Of a stretch of 64,000 nucleotides of DNA, positions 1 through 7,767 are shown piece after piece. Each line of letters begins with the position of its first letter. Position 1 is the first letter of the stretch. Made by a program: the position numbers and the translations under genes. Source of the stretch: JABFWF01 sp035539135 (lineage in GTDB: Bacteria > Pseudomonadota > Gammaproteobacteria > Xanthomonadales > Xanthomonadaceae); contig DATLJD010000014.1 in NCBI GenBank assembly GCA_035539135.1, forward strand, positions 496,001 through 560,000. Reading direction: 5' to 3'. Below the pieces are notes generated by a model that did no database searches, was not told the DNA's origin, and saw only the letters and a program-made list of their open reading frames with translations.

Positions 1-473
1 TGCAGCCGGGCGCGACGCTGATGACGATCGTGCCGCTGGACGAGGTCTGGGTCGAGGCCAACTTCAAGGAAACCCAGCTCGCCGACATGCGCATCGGCCA
101 GCCGGTGGAACTGCATGCCGACCTGTACGGCGACGACGTGACCTACCGGGGCCGCGTCACCAGCCTCGGCCTCGGCACCGGCAGCGCGTTCTCGCTGCTG
201 CCGGCGCAGAACGCCAGCGGCAACTGGATCAAGATCGTGCAGCGCGTGCCGGTGCGCATCGACCTCGATCCGAAGCAGCTTGCCGCGCACCCGCTGCGCC
301 TCGGCCTGAGCATGAGCGTGGACGTCGCCGTCCGCGACCAGAAGGGCCCGGTGCTGGCCAGCGCGCCGCCGACCAAGCCGGTGCTGACCACCACCGCCTA
401 CGCGCGCCAGCTCGCCGATGCCGACGCGCTGATCGACCAGGTCGTGCGCGCGAACCTGCCCGGCAAGCGCTGA
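1..473 (+). CDS. emrA: HlyD/EmrA-family membrane fusion protein, C-terminal part (5' truncated)
   Basis: The reading frame is already open at the window edge, so the start lies upstream. About 156 residues remain. The text VPLDEVWVEANFKETQL followed by the beta-barrel segment and the LRLGLSMSVDVAVRD stretch is typical of the C-terminal part of EmrA-type periplasmic adaptors. These link an inner-membrane MFS pump to an outer-membrane TolC-like channel. The stop is 9 nt before the EmrB-like gene, so the two form an operon. The family call is firm. The exact drug or metabolite exported cannot be read from the sequence. Confidence 0.9.
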   Translation, partial: QPGATLMTIVPLDEVWVEANFKETQLADMRIGQPVELHADLYGDDVTYRGRVTSLGLGTGSAFSLLPAQNASGNWIKIVQRVPVRIDLDPKQLAAHPLRLGLSMSVDVAVRDQKGPVLASAPPTKPVLTTTAYARQLADADALIDQVVRANLPGKR

Positions 474-482
474 GCCTTCCCC

Positions 483-2060
483 ATGTCAGACACCGCGAAC
501 ACCGCCGCGCGGCCGGCGCCTGCCGCGCCGGCGAATGGTTTCCGCCCGCCCAACCTGGCGCTGGCGACGCTCGGCCTCGCCCTGGCGTCGTTCATGCAGG
601 TGCTCGACACCACCATCGCCAACGTCTCGCTGCCGACGATCGCCGGCAACCTCGGCGCCAGCGCGAACCAGGCGGTGTGGGTAATCACCTCGTTCGCGGT
701 CAGCAACGCGATCGCGCTGCCGCTCACCGGCTACATGGTGCGCCGCTACGGCGAGCTGAAGCTGTTCACCTGGGCCACGCTCGCCTTCGTGATCGCGTCC
801 CTGCTGTGCGGCCTCGCCAACAGCATGGGCTTGCTGGTGGTCGCGCGCGCGCTGCAGGGCTTCGTCGCCGGTCCGATGTATCCGGTGACCCAGGCGCTGC
901 TGATCTCGATCTACCCGCCGCACAAACGCGGGCAGGCGATCGCGCTGCTGGCGATGGTGACCGTGGTCGCGCCGATCGCCGGGCCGATCCTGGGCGGCTG
1001 GATCACCGACAACTACAGCTGGGAATGGATCTTCTTCATCAACATTCCCATCGGCATCTTCTCCAGCCTGGTCGTAGGCCGCCAGCTCAAGGGCCGGCCG
1101 GAGCGGCTGGAGAAGCCGAAGATGGACTACGTCGGCCTCGCCACGCTGATCCTCGGCGTGGGCGCGCTGCAGGTGCTGCTCGACCTCGGCAACGACGAGG
1201 ACTGGTTCGCCTCGACCAAGATCGTGGTGCTGGCGATCGTCGCCGCCATCGCGCTGGTGGTGTTCGTGATCTGGGAGCTGACCGATCGCGACCCGATCGT
1301 CGACCTGCGCCTGTTCCGTCATCGCAACTTCAGCGCCGGCACCGCGGCGATGGTGATGGCCTATGCCGCGTTCTTCTCGGTCGGCCTGATCGTGCCGCTG
1401 TGGCTGCAGCGCACGCTCGGCTATACCGCGATCTGGGCCGGCTTCGCGACCGCGCCGATCGGCATCCTGCCGGTGCTGCTGACGCCGCTGGTGGGCAAGT
1501 ACGCGACCCGCTTCGACCTGCGCATGCTGGCCAGCTTCGCCTTCGTGGTGATGGCGGTCACCAGCTTCTGGCGCGCCGACTTCAACCTGCAGGTGGACTT
1601 CCAGCGGGTGGCCGAGGTGCAACTGCTGCAGGGCCTGGGCGTGGCGCTGTTCTTCATGCCGGTGCTGACCATCCTGCTGTCGGACCTGGAGCCGCACGAG
1701 ATCGCGGCGGGCTCGGGCCTGGCGACCTTCGTGCGCACGCTCGGCGGCAGCTTTGCGGCATCGCTGACCACGTGGGCGTGGACCCAGCGCGGTACCATCC
1801 ACCACGCGCAGCTGACCGAACACATCGGCGCCTACGATCCGCACATCCAGCAGATCGTGACCCAGGTGGGCCATGGCGACGTGACCCGCGGGGCGATGCT
1901 GCTCGACCAGATGATCGGCCAGCAGGCGGTGCAGATCGCCTTCAACGAGATATTCCACCTGCTCGGGATCCTGTTCCTGGTGGTGATCGCGTTCGTGTGG
2001 TTCGCGCGCCCCCCGTTCGCGGCCAAGATGGGCAAGGCCGCGGCGGCCGGCGGCCACTGA
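483..2060 (+). CDS. emrB: DHA2-family MFS multidrug exporter, EmrB-like
   Basis: 525 residues, the usual length for the 14-helix DHA2 family. A short hydrophilic N-terminus is followed by the helix-1 motif QVLDTTIANVSLPTIAGNLG. The family motif RALQGFVAGPMYPVTQALL and the antiporter motif-C-like stretch APIAGPILGGWITD follow. The protein should be an inner-membrane proton-driven pump that works with the adaptor encoded just upstream and a TolC-type channel encoded elsewhere. The start ATG has a modest purine-rich upstream stretch and directly follows the emrA stop. The substrate is unknown. A regulator (EmrR/MarR) is not in the window. Confidence 0.93.
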   Translation: MSDTANTAARPAPAAPANGFRPPNLALATLGLALASFMQVLDTTIANVSLPTIAGNLGASANQAVWVITSFAVSNAIALPLTGYMVRRYGELKLFTWATLAFVIASLLCGLANSMGLLVVARALQGFVAGPMYPVTQALLISIYPPHKRGQAIALLAMVTVVAPIAGPILGGWITDNYSWEWIFFINIPIGIFSSLVVGRQLKGRPERLEKPKMDYVGLATLILGVGALQVLLDLGNDEDWFASTKIVVLAIVAAIALVVFVIWELTDRDPIVDLRLFRHRNFSAGTAAMVMAYAAFFSVGLIVPLWLQRTLGYTAIWAGFATAPIGILPVLLTPLVGKYATRFDLRMLASFAFVVMAVTSFWRADFNLQVDFQRVAEVQLLQGLGVALFFMPVLTILLSDLEPHEIAAGSGLATFVRTLGGSFAASLTTWAWTQRGTIHHAQLTEHIGAYDPHIQQIVTQVGHGDVTRGAMLLDQMIGQQAVQIAFNEIFHLLGILFLVVIAFVWFARPPFAAKMGKAAAAGGH

Positions 2061-2083
2061 CGCCTGCGCGACCGGCGTAAGGT

Positions 2084-2107
2084 GGGCGGCGGGCACTTCC
2101 GCCGCCC
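2084..2107 (+). other. GC-rich hairpin between emrB and dipZ
   Basis: A perfect 9-bp stem (GGGCGGCGG pairing with CCGCCGCCC) with a 6-nt loop lies in the 93-nt gap between emrB and dipZ. No T-tract follows, so it is not a classical intrinsic terminator. It could slow polymerase or protect an mRNA end. Confidence 0.35.
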
Positions 2108-2153
2108 GCCGCGGTCGCAACGCGGGCGGTGCCCGTCGCGCCGGAGGAACGCC

Positions 2154-3878
2154 ATGCTCCTGCTGCTGCTCGCCTACCTCGGCGGCGTGCTGACCATCGT
2201 CAGCCCCTGCATCCTGCCGGTGCTGCCGTTCGTGTTCGCCCGCGCCGACCGCCCGTTCGCGCGCAACGGCCTGCCGATGCTGGCCGGCATGGCGGCGACC
2301 TTCGCGCTGGTCGCGACCCTCGCCGCGGTCGGCGGCGGCTGGGCGGTACGTGCCAACCAGTACGGCCGGATCGCCGCCCTGGCCGTGCTCGCGCTGCTCG
2401 GGTTGACCCTGCTGTCCACGCGCCTGGCCGATTGGCTGGCGCGGCCCTTCGTCGCGCTCGGCAACCGGCTCTCGCAACGCGCCGATCGCGAGGACTCGGT
2501 CTGGTCGGCGCTCGGCCTGGGCGTCGCCACCGGCCTGCTGTGGGCGCCCTGCGCGGGCCCCATCCTCGGCCTGCTGCTGACCGGCGCGGCGCTCACCGGC
2601 GCGAGCGCGGCAACGACGATCCTGCTGCTGGTCTACGCCGCCGGCGCGGCGACCTCGCTGGCGCTGGCGCTGCTGGTCGGCGGGCGGGTGTTCGCGGCGA
2701 TGAAGCGTTCGCTCGGCGCCGGCGAATGGCTGCGCCGCGCGCTCGGCCTGCTGGTGCTGGCGGGCGTCGCGGCGATCGCCCTCGGCCTCGACACCGGCCT
2801 CCTGACCCGGCTGTCGCTGGCCAGCACCGGCACGATCGAACAGAAACTGGTGGACGCGGTGCGCGGCGCGCCGGCCGTGCCGCCGCCGCCCGCGCGCGCG
2901 CCAGGCTCGCCGCTGCCGGTCGAGGGCCGGATGCCGGCGCTGGATGGCGCGACCGGCTGGCTTAACTCCGCGCCGCTGACTCGCGAGGCGCTGCGCGGCA
3001 AAATCGTGCTGGTCGACTTCTGGACCTATTCCTGCATCAACTGCCTGCGCGCGCTGCCTTACGCCGAAGCCTGGCACGAGAAGTACCAGAACCACGGGCT
3101 GGTCGTGGTCGGTGTGCACACGCCGGAGTTCGCGTTCGAGAAGGGTCCGGACAACGTCGCCCGCGCGACGCGCGACCTCGGCCTGCGGTATCCGGTGGCG
3201 CTCGACAACGACTACGCGATCTGGCGCGGCTTCGAGAACCACTACTGGCCGGCGCACTACTTCATCGACGCGAAGGGCCGCATCCGTGCCCACCACTTCG
3301 GCGAGGGCGGCTACGCGCACAGCGAGGACCTGCTGCGCGAATTGCTCGCGGAAGCCGGCCGGACCGGGCTGCCCGGCGGCTACGTCCGGCCGGGCGCCCA
3401 GGGCGCGCAGGCCGCGGCGTCCGGCGATGCCGCGCGTTCGCCGGAGACCTACGTCGGCTACGCGCGCATGCAGCGCTTCGCGGCCGGCCGCATCGTCCAC
3501 GACGAGGCCTGGGACTACCGCGCGCCGGGCGAACTGCCCAACGGCCTGTGGGCGCTGGACGGCCGCTGGACCGTGCGCCCGCAGCAGGCCACCCTCGAGC
3601 GCGCCGGCGGCCGCATCGTCTACCGCTTCCGCGGCCGCGACCTGCACCTGGTGCTCGGCCCAGGCGCGGACGGCAAGCCGGTCCGGTTCCGCGTGCGCAT
3701 CGACGGCAAGCCGCCCGGCGCCGACCACGGCATGGACGTGGACGCCGCCGGTCACGGTACGGTGCGCGAGCAACGCCTGTACCAGCTGGTGCGCCTGCAG
3801 GGCGGCACCGGCGACCGCCTGTTCGAGATCACCTTCCTCGATCCCGGCGTGCAGGCCTATGCCTTCACCTTCGGTTGA
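2154..3878 (+). CDS. dipZ: DipZ-like protein: CcdA membrane domain fused to thioredoxin-like domain
   Basis: 574 residues from an ATG preceded by a strong GGAGGA site. The frame is open further upstream, but the ribosome site decides the start. Residues 1-240 form a hydrophobic CcdA/DsbD-like block with the two expected cysteines (SPC at residue 19, WAPC at 133). Residues about 260-400 form a TlpA/thioredoxin-like domain with the active-site motif CINC (294-297) in FWTYSCINCLRALPY. The rest (about 420-574) matches the beta-rich C-terminal domain of DipZ-type proteins. The likely role is to carry reducing equivalents from cytoplasmic thioredoxin across the membrane to extracytoplasmic thiols. 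The family is best known from mycobacteria. Neighbours give no clue to the partner. Confidence 0.85.
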   Translation: MLLLLLAYLGGVLTIVSPCILPVLPFVFARADRPFARNGLPMLAGMAATFALVATLAAVGGGWAVRANQYGRIAALAVLALLGLTLLSTRLADWLARPFVALGNRLSQRADREDSVWSALGLGVATGLLWAPCAGPILGLLLTGAALTGASAATTILLLVYAAGAATSLALALLVGGRVFAAMKRSLGAGEWLRRALGLLVLAGVAAIALGLDTGLLTRLSLASTGTIEQKLVDAVRGAPAVPPPPARAPGSPLPVEGRMPALDGATGWLNSAPLTREALRGKIVLVDFWTYSCINCLRALPYAEAWHEKYQNHGLVVVGVHTPEFAFEKGPDNVARATRDLGLRYPVALDNDYAIWRGFENHYWPAHYFIDAKGRIRAHHFGEGGYAHSEDLLRELLAEAGRTGLPGGYVRPGAQGAQAAASGDAARSPETYVGYARMQRFAAGRIVHDEAWDYRAPGELPNGLWALDGRWTVRPQQATLERAGGRIVYRFRGRDLHLVLGPGADGKPVRFRVRIDGKPPGADHGMDVDAAGHGTVREQRLYQLVRLQGGTGDRLFEITFLDPGVQAYAFTFG

Positions 3879-3893
3879 GGGCGGCCGGGGGCC

Positions 3894-3899
3894 TAGAAT
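3894..3899 (+). promoter_or_regulatory. -10 hexamer of a probable leaderless promoter (ACMSD gene)
   Basis: TAGAAT ends exactly 6 nt before the ATG at 3906. No ribosome-binding site lies between them, only CCCCCC. With normal spacing, transcription would begin on the A of the start codon. No good -35 hexamer is visible. Confidence 0.55.
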
Positions 3900-3905
3900 C
3901 CCCCC

Positions 3906-4931
3906 ATGCTCAAGATCGACATCCACGCCCACTACCTGCCGCGCGACTGGCCCGACCTCGCCGCCAAGTACGGCGACAACCGCTTCCCGGTGATCCACCA
4001 CGGCGAGGACGGGCGCCACCGGATCTACAAGGACGGCAAGTTCTTCCGCGAGATCTGGCCCAAGACCTGGGATCCGCAGATCCGCATCGAGGACTACGCG
4101 CGCTTCGGCGTGCAGGTGCAGGTGATCAGCACCGTGCCGGTGATGTTCAGCTACTGGGCCAAGCCTAACCAGGCACTGGCACTGCACCAGGCGCTCAACG
4201 ACCACATGGCCGAGGCCTGCCGCGCCTATCCGCGCCACTACGCGGGGATCGGCACGGTGCCGCTGCAGTCGCCGACGCTGGCGATCCGCGAGCTCGAGCG
4301 CTGCATGGACCAGCTCAACCTGCAGGGCGTGCAGATCGGCTCGCACGTGGAAACGCCGGCCGGCGGCAACTGGAACCTGGACGCGCCGGAGCTGTTCCCG
4401 TTCTTCGAGGCCGCGGCCGAGCTCGGCGCGGCGATCCTGGTGCACCCCTGGGACATGATGGGCACCGACACCATGCCCAGGTACTGGATGCCGTGGCTGG
4501 TCGGGATGCCGGCCGAGCAGTCGCGCGCGGCCTGCTGCCTCATCTTCGGCGGCGTGCTGGAGCGGCTGCCGAAGCTGAAGGTCTGCCTCGCCCACGGCGG
4601 CGGCAGCTTCCCGTACACGCTGGGACGGATCGAGCACGGCTTCAACATGCGCCCGGACCTGGTCGCCACCGACAACTTCCGCAACCCGCGCGAGTACCTC
4701 TCGCGGCTCTACTTCGATTCCTGGGTCGCGGACCCCCGCGCGCTGCGTTACCTGCTCGACACCTGCGGCGTGGAGCGGGTGATGCTCGGCACCGATTACC
4801 CGTTCCCGCTCGGCGAGCAGGAACCCGGCGCGGGCATCGCCGCGCTCGGCCTGCCCGAACGCGACCAGGCACGGCTCTTCCACGGCACCGCGCTGGAATG
4901 GCTCGGCCTGCCGGCCTCGCGCTTCCAGTGA
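3906..4931 (+). CDS. Amidohydrolase, 2-amino-3-carboxymuconate-6-semialdehyde decarboxylase (ACMSD)
   Basis: 341 residues, the normal ACMSD length. Metal ligands of the amidohydrolase fold are visible: DIHAHYLP at the N-terminus, the His of ILVHPWDMMG, the His of LAHGGGSFPY and the Asp of MLGTDYPFPLG. The reaction removes the carboxylate from aminocarboxymuconate semialdehyde, steering the 3-hydroxyanthranilate branch of tryptophan breakdown away from quinolinate and NAD. It sits directly before kynU and kmo, which fits that pathway. 3-hydroxyanthranilate dioxygenase, tryptophan dioxygenase and kynurenine formamidase are not in the window. The assignment rests on overall similarity and context, since other decarboxylases of this family share the same ligands. 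Confidence 0.87.
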   Translation: MLKIDIHAHYLPRDWPDLAAKYGDNRFPVIHHGEDGRHRIYKDGKFFREIWPKTWDPQIRIEDYARFGVQVQVISTVPVMFSYWAKPNQALALHQALNDHMAEACRAYPRHYAGIGTVPLQSPTLAIRELERCMDQLNLQGVQIGSHVETPAGGNWNLDAPELFPFFEAAAELGAAILVHPWDMMGTDTMPRYWMPWLVGMPAEQSRAACCLIFGGVLERLPKLKVCLAHGGGSFPYTLGRIEHGFNMRPDLVATDNFRNPREYLSRLYFDSWVADPRALRYLLDTCGVERVMLGTDYPFPLGEQEPGAGIAALGLPERDQARLFHGTALEWLGLPASRFQ

Positions 4932-5048
4932 CGCGCGGAGCGATGCGATGAGCGGAGCGGCGATCGGCTGCGGCTGCGATTGCGTGCGCTACCGGCTCGC
5001 CGCTCAACGCCGTCCGTTCCCGTCCGCGTCCATAGTCCAGGACCCCCG

Positions 5049-6326
5049 ATGACCGATCTTTTCTCCGACGACCACGCCCTCGCCCGCGACGCCGAGGATC
5101 CGCTGCGCGCGCTGCGCGAGGAATTCCTGCTGCCGCGACACGGCGGCCGCGCGCAAGCCTATTTCTGCGGCAACTCGCTGGGCCTGCAGCCGCGCGGGGC
5201 GCGTGCGATGGTCGAGGAGGTGCTGGACAAGTGGGCGACGCAGGCGGTCGAGGGCCACTTCCTGGAGCCCGCGCCGTGGATGCCCTACCACGCGCTGGTG
5301 CGCGACGGGCTCGCCGGCGTGGTCGGCGCGCAGCCGGCCGAGGTAGTGGCGATGAACTCGCTGACCGCCAACCTGCATTTCATGCTCGTCAGCTTCTACC
5401 GCCCGACGCGCGCGCGGCCGGCGATCCTGATGGAAGCCGGCGCGTTCCCGTCCGACCGCTACGCGCTGGAATCGCAGGTGCGCTTCCACGGTTTCGACCC
5501 GGCGACCGACCTGATCGAGCTGCAGCCCGACGGCGAAGACGGCACGTTCTCGATGGAAGCGATCGCGCGCGCGATCGCCGAGCACGGCCCGCGCCTGGCG
5601 CTGGTGCTGTGGCCGGGCGTGCAGTACCGCACCGGCCAGGCCTTCGACCTCGCGGAGATCGCGCGGCTGGCGCACGCCGCCGGCGCGATCGCCGGCTTCG
5701 ACCTCGCCCACGCGGTCGGCAACCTGCCGTTGGCGCTGCACGACAGCGACGCCGACTTCGCGGTCTGGTGCCACTACAAGTACATGAATGCCGGGCCCGG
5801 CGCGGTCGCCGGCTGCTTCGTGCACGCGCGCCATGCGCGCACCGATCGCCCGCGCTTCGCCGGCTGGTGGGGGCACGAGCAGAACATGCGGTTCCGGATG
5901 GCGCCCGAGTTCATCCCGACACCGGGCGCGGACGGCTGGCAGCTGAGCAACCCGCCGATCCTCGGCCTGGCGCCGCTGCGCGCCTCGCTCGACCTGTTCG
6001 CGCGCGCCGGCATGGACGCATTGCGGGCGAAGTCGCTGCAGCTGACCGGTTACCTGGAAGCCCTGATCCGCGAACGCCTCGCCGACACCCTCGAGATCGT
6101 CACCCCCACCGATCCGGCGCAGCGCGGCTGCCAGCTGTCGCTGCGCGTCGCCGGCGGCCGCGAACACGGCCGCGCGCTGTTCGAGTTCCTCGCGAGCGAG
6201 GGCGTGGTCGGCGACTGGCGCGAGCCCGACGTCATCCGCATCTCTCCCGCGCCGCTCTACAACACCCACGCCGACGTGCTGCGTTTCGCGCGCACCGTGC
6301 TCGCGTGGCGGGAGGCCGCCGCGTGA
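5049..6326 (+). CDS. kynU: Kynureninase
   Basis: 425 residues, usual for bacterial kynureninase. This PLP enzyme cleaves kynurenine or 3-hydroxykynurenine to anthranilate or 3-hydroxyanthranilate plus alanine. Markers are YFCGNSLGLQP near the N-terminus, the GFDLAHAVGNLPLALHD segment, the PLP lysine in WCHYKYMNAGPG (about residue 244) and GWWGHE. The frame extends 69 nt further upstream, but ATG 5049 (MTDLFSDDHA) starts the conserved part. The stop overlaps the kmo start by 4 nt (GTGA), so the two genes are translationally coupled. It is co-directional with the ACMSD gene after a 117-nt gap that carries a weak -10-like CATAGT. Confidence 0.93.
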   Translation: MTDLFSDDHALARDAEDPLRALREEFLLPRHGGRAQAYFCGNSLGLQPRGARAMVEEVLDKWATQAVEGHFLEPAPWMPYHALVRDGLAGVVGAQPAEVVAMNSLTANLHFMLVSFYRPTRARPAILMEAGAFPSDRYALESQVRFHGFDPATDLIELQPDGEDGTFSMEAIARAIAEHGPRLALVLWPGVQYRTGQAFDLAEIARLAHAAGAIAGFDLAHAVGNLPLALHDSDADFAVWCHYKYMNAGPGAVAGCFVHARHARTDRPRFAGWWGHEQNMRFRMAPEFIPTPGADGWQLSNPPILGLAPLRASLDLFARAGMDALRAKSLQLTGYLEALIRERLADTLEIVTPTDPAQRGCQLSLRVAGGREHGRALFEFLASEGVVGDWREPDVIRISPAPLYNTHADVLRFARTVLAWREAAA

Positions 6327-7675
6327 GCGCGCCGCGGCAGCTCACCATCGTCGGCGCCGGCCTCGCCGGCGCGCTGCTCGCGACGCTGCTGGCGCGGCGC
6401 GGCTGGCAGGTCGACGTGTTCGAACGGCGTGGCGATCCGCGCGTGGTCGGCTACGCCGGTGGGCGCTCGATCAACCTCGCCCTGGCCGAGCGCGGTCTGC
6501 ACGCGCTACGCCGCGCGGACGCGCACCAGGCGGTGCTCGACAAGGCGGTGATGATGCGCGGGCGGATGGTGCACCCGCTCGGCCAGGAACCGCAGCTGCA
6601 GCGCTACGGTCGCGACGACAGCGAGGTGATCTGGTCGGTCAGCCGCGGCGAGCTCAACATCCAGTTGCTGGACGCGGCGGAAGCCGCCGGCGCGCGCCTG
6701 CACTTCGACCGCCGGCTGGAGCGCGTCGACTTCGACGCCCGCGTCGCCACCTTCGTCGGCGACGGCGAGCACGCGCTCCCCTTCCATGCGTTGGTCGGCG
6801 CCGACGGCGCGGGGTCCACCCTGCGCGCGCAGATGGCGCGCCAGGTGGAGCTCGGCGAGCGGGTCGAGGGCCTCGGCCACGGCTACAAGGAACTGGAGAT
6901 CCCGCCGGCGCGCGACGGCGGCTTCCGGATCGAACCCAACGCCCTGCACATCTGGCCGCGCGGCCGCTACATGTGCATCGCCCTGCCCAACGACGAGCGC
7001 ACCTTCACGGTCACTTTGTTCCTCCCCAGCGAGGGCGAACCGAGCTTCGCCAGCATCCCCGACGGCGCCGCGGCGCGCGAGTTCTTCGCCCGCGACTTCC
7101 CCGATCTGCTCCCGCTGGTGCCGGAACTCGAACACAATTTCGACGCCAATCCGATCGGCGTGCTGGCGACGCTGTACCTCGACCGCTGGCACCTCGACGG
7201 CCGTGCGGTGCTGCTCGGCGACGCCGCGCACGCGATGGTCCCGTTCCACGGCCAGGGCATGAACTGCGCGTTCGAGGACTGCGTCGCGCTGGCGGAGCAT
7301 CTCGAACGCGATCCCGACCTCGCCACCGCCTTCGCCGCCTTCGAGGCGGAGCGCCGGCCGAACGCGCTGGCGATCCAGGAAATGGCGCTGGAGAACTACC
7401 TGGAAATGCGCGACCGCGTCGACGACGCCGACTACCTGCTGCAGCGCCAGCTCGAACGCGCGCTCGCCGAACGCCACCCGCAACGCTTCGTGCCGCGCTA
7501 TTCAATGGTCACCTTTCGCCGGATGCCGTACGCGACCGCGTTCGAGCGCGGCAAGGTCCAGCGCGCGCTGCTGGTGGAGGCGACGCAGGGACGCGACGCG
7601 CTGGACGGCATCGACTGGGCGTGGCTCGACGGGGAAGTCGAGCGCCGGCTGCCGCCGCTGCCGGTGGAGGCATGA
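6323..7675 (+). CDS. kmo: Kynurenine 3-monooxygenase
   Basis: 450 residues from a GTG that overlaps the kynU stop (GTGA). The FAD Rossmann motif IVGAGLAGALLATLLARRG opens the protein. The KMO signature GRSINLALAERG follows, and the second FAD motif VLLGDAAHAMVPFHGQGMN lies near residue 300. The enzyme hydroxylates kynurenine with NADPH and oxygen to give 3-hydroxykynurenine, the substrate for KynU. Length and motifs match the bacterial family. The stop overlaps a possible 31-codon frame and is 91 nt before sbcB. Confidence 0.95.
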   Translation: MSAPRQLTIVGAGLAGALLATLLARRGWQVDVFERRGDPRVVGYAGGRSINLALAERGLHALRRADAHQAVLDKAVMMRGRMVHPLGQEPQLQRYGRDDSEVIWSVSRGELNIQLLDAAEAAGARLHFDRRLERVDFDARVATFVGDGEHALPFHALVGADGAGSTLRAQMARQVELGERVEGLGHGYKELEIPPARDGGFRIEPNALHIWPRGRYMCIALPNDERTFTVTLFLPSEGEPSFASIPDGAAAREFFARDFPDLLPLVPELEHNFDANPIGVLATLYLDRWHLDGRAVLLGDAAHAMVPFHGQGMNCAFEDCVALAEHLERDPDLATAFAAFEAERRPNALAIQEMALENYLEMRDRVDDADYLLQRQLERALAERHPQRFVPRYSMVTFRRMPYATAFERGKVQRALLVEATQGRDALDGIDWAWLDGEVERRLPPLPVEA

Positions 7676-7767
7676 AGGCCTGCCCGATGCCCGTCGCGGG
7701 CCATGAGACCGCCGCGACCCAGGCTGGCGCCCGGGCGTCCATCCGCCCGCACGCGGTGGCCGCCTGA
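7672..7767 (+). CDS. Possible 31-residue ORF bridging kmo and sbcB
   Basis: This small frame starts with an ATG that overlaps the kmo stop (ATGA) and ends in a TGA whose last base is the first base of the sbcB ATG (TGATG). It thus fills the kmo-sbcB gap exactly. The peptide (start MKACPMPVAG) has two histidines, one cysteine and no recognisable domain. Double stop/start overlap is how coupled genes look in this genome, but in GC-rich DNA a short open frame costs little. It may only hand ribosomes from kmo to sbcB, or may not be translated. Confidence 0.3.
   Translation: MKACPMPVAGHETAATQAGARASIRPHAVAA

Noticed and set aside
486..4883. Very long antisense reading frames, e.g. 1465 codons opposite emrB-dipZ-ACMSD, 1742 opposite the macroglobulin gene and 1181 opposite smc
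   Set aside because: They are opposite convincing genes, have Arg/Ala/His-rich composition without domains, and arise because high third-position GC removes stops on the other strand.
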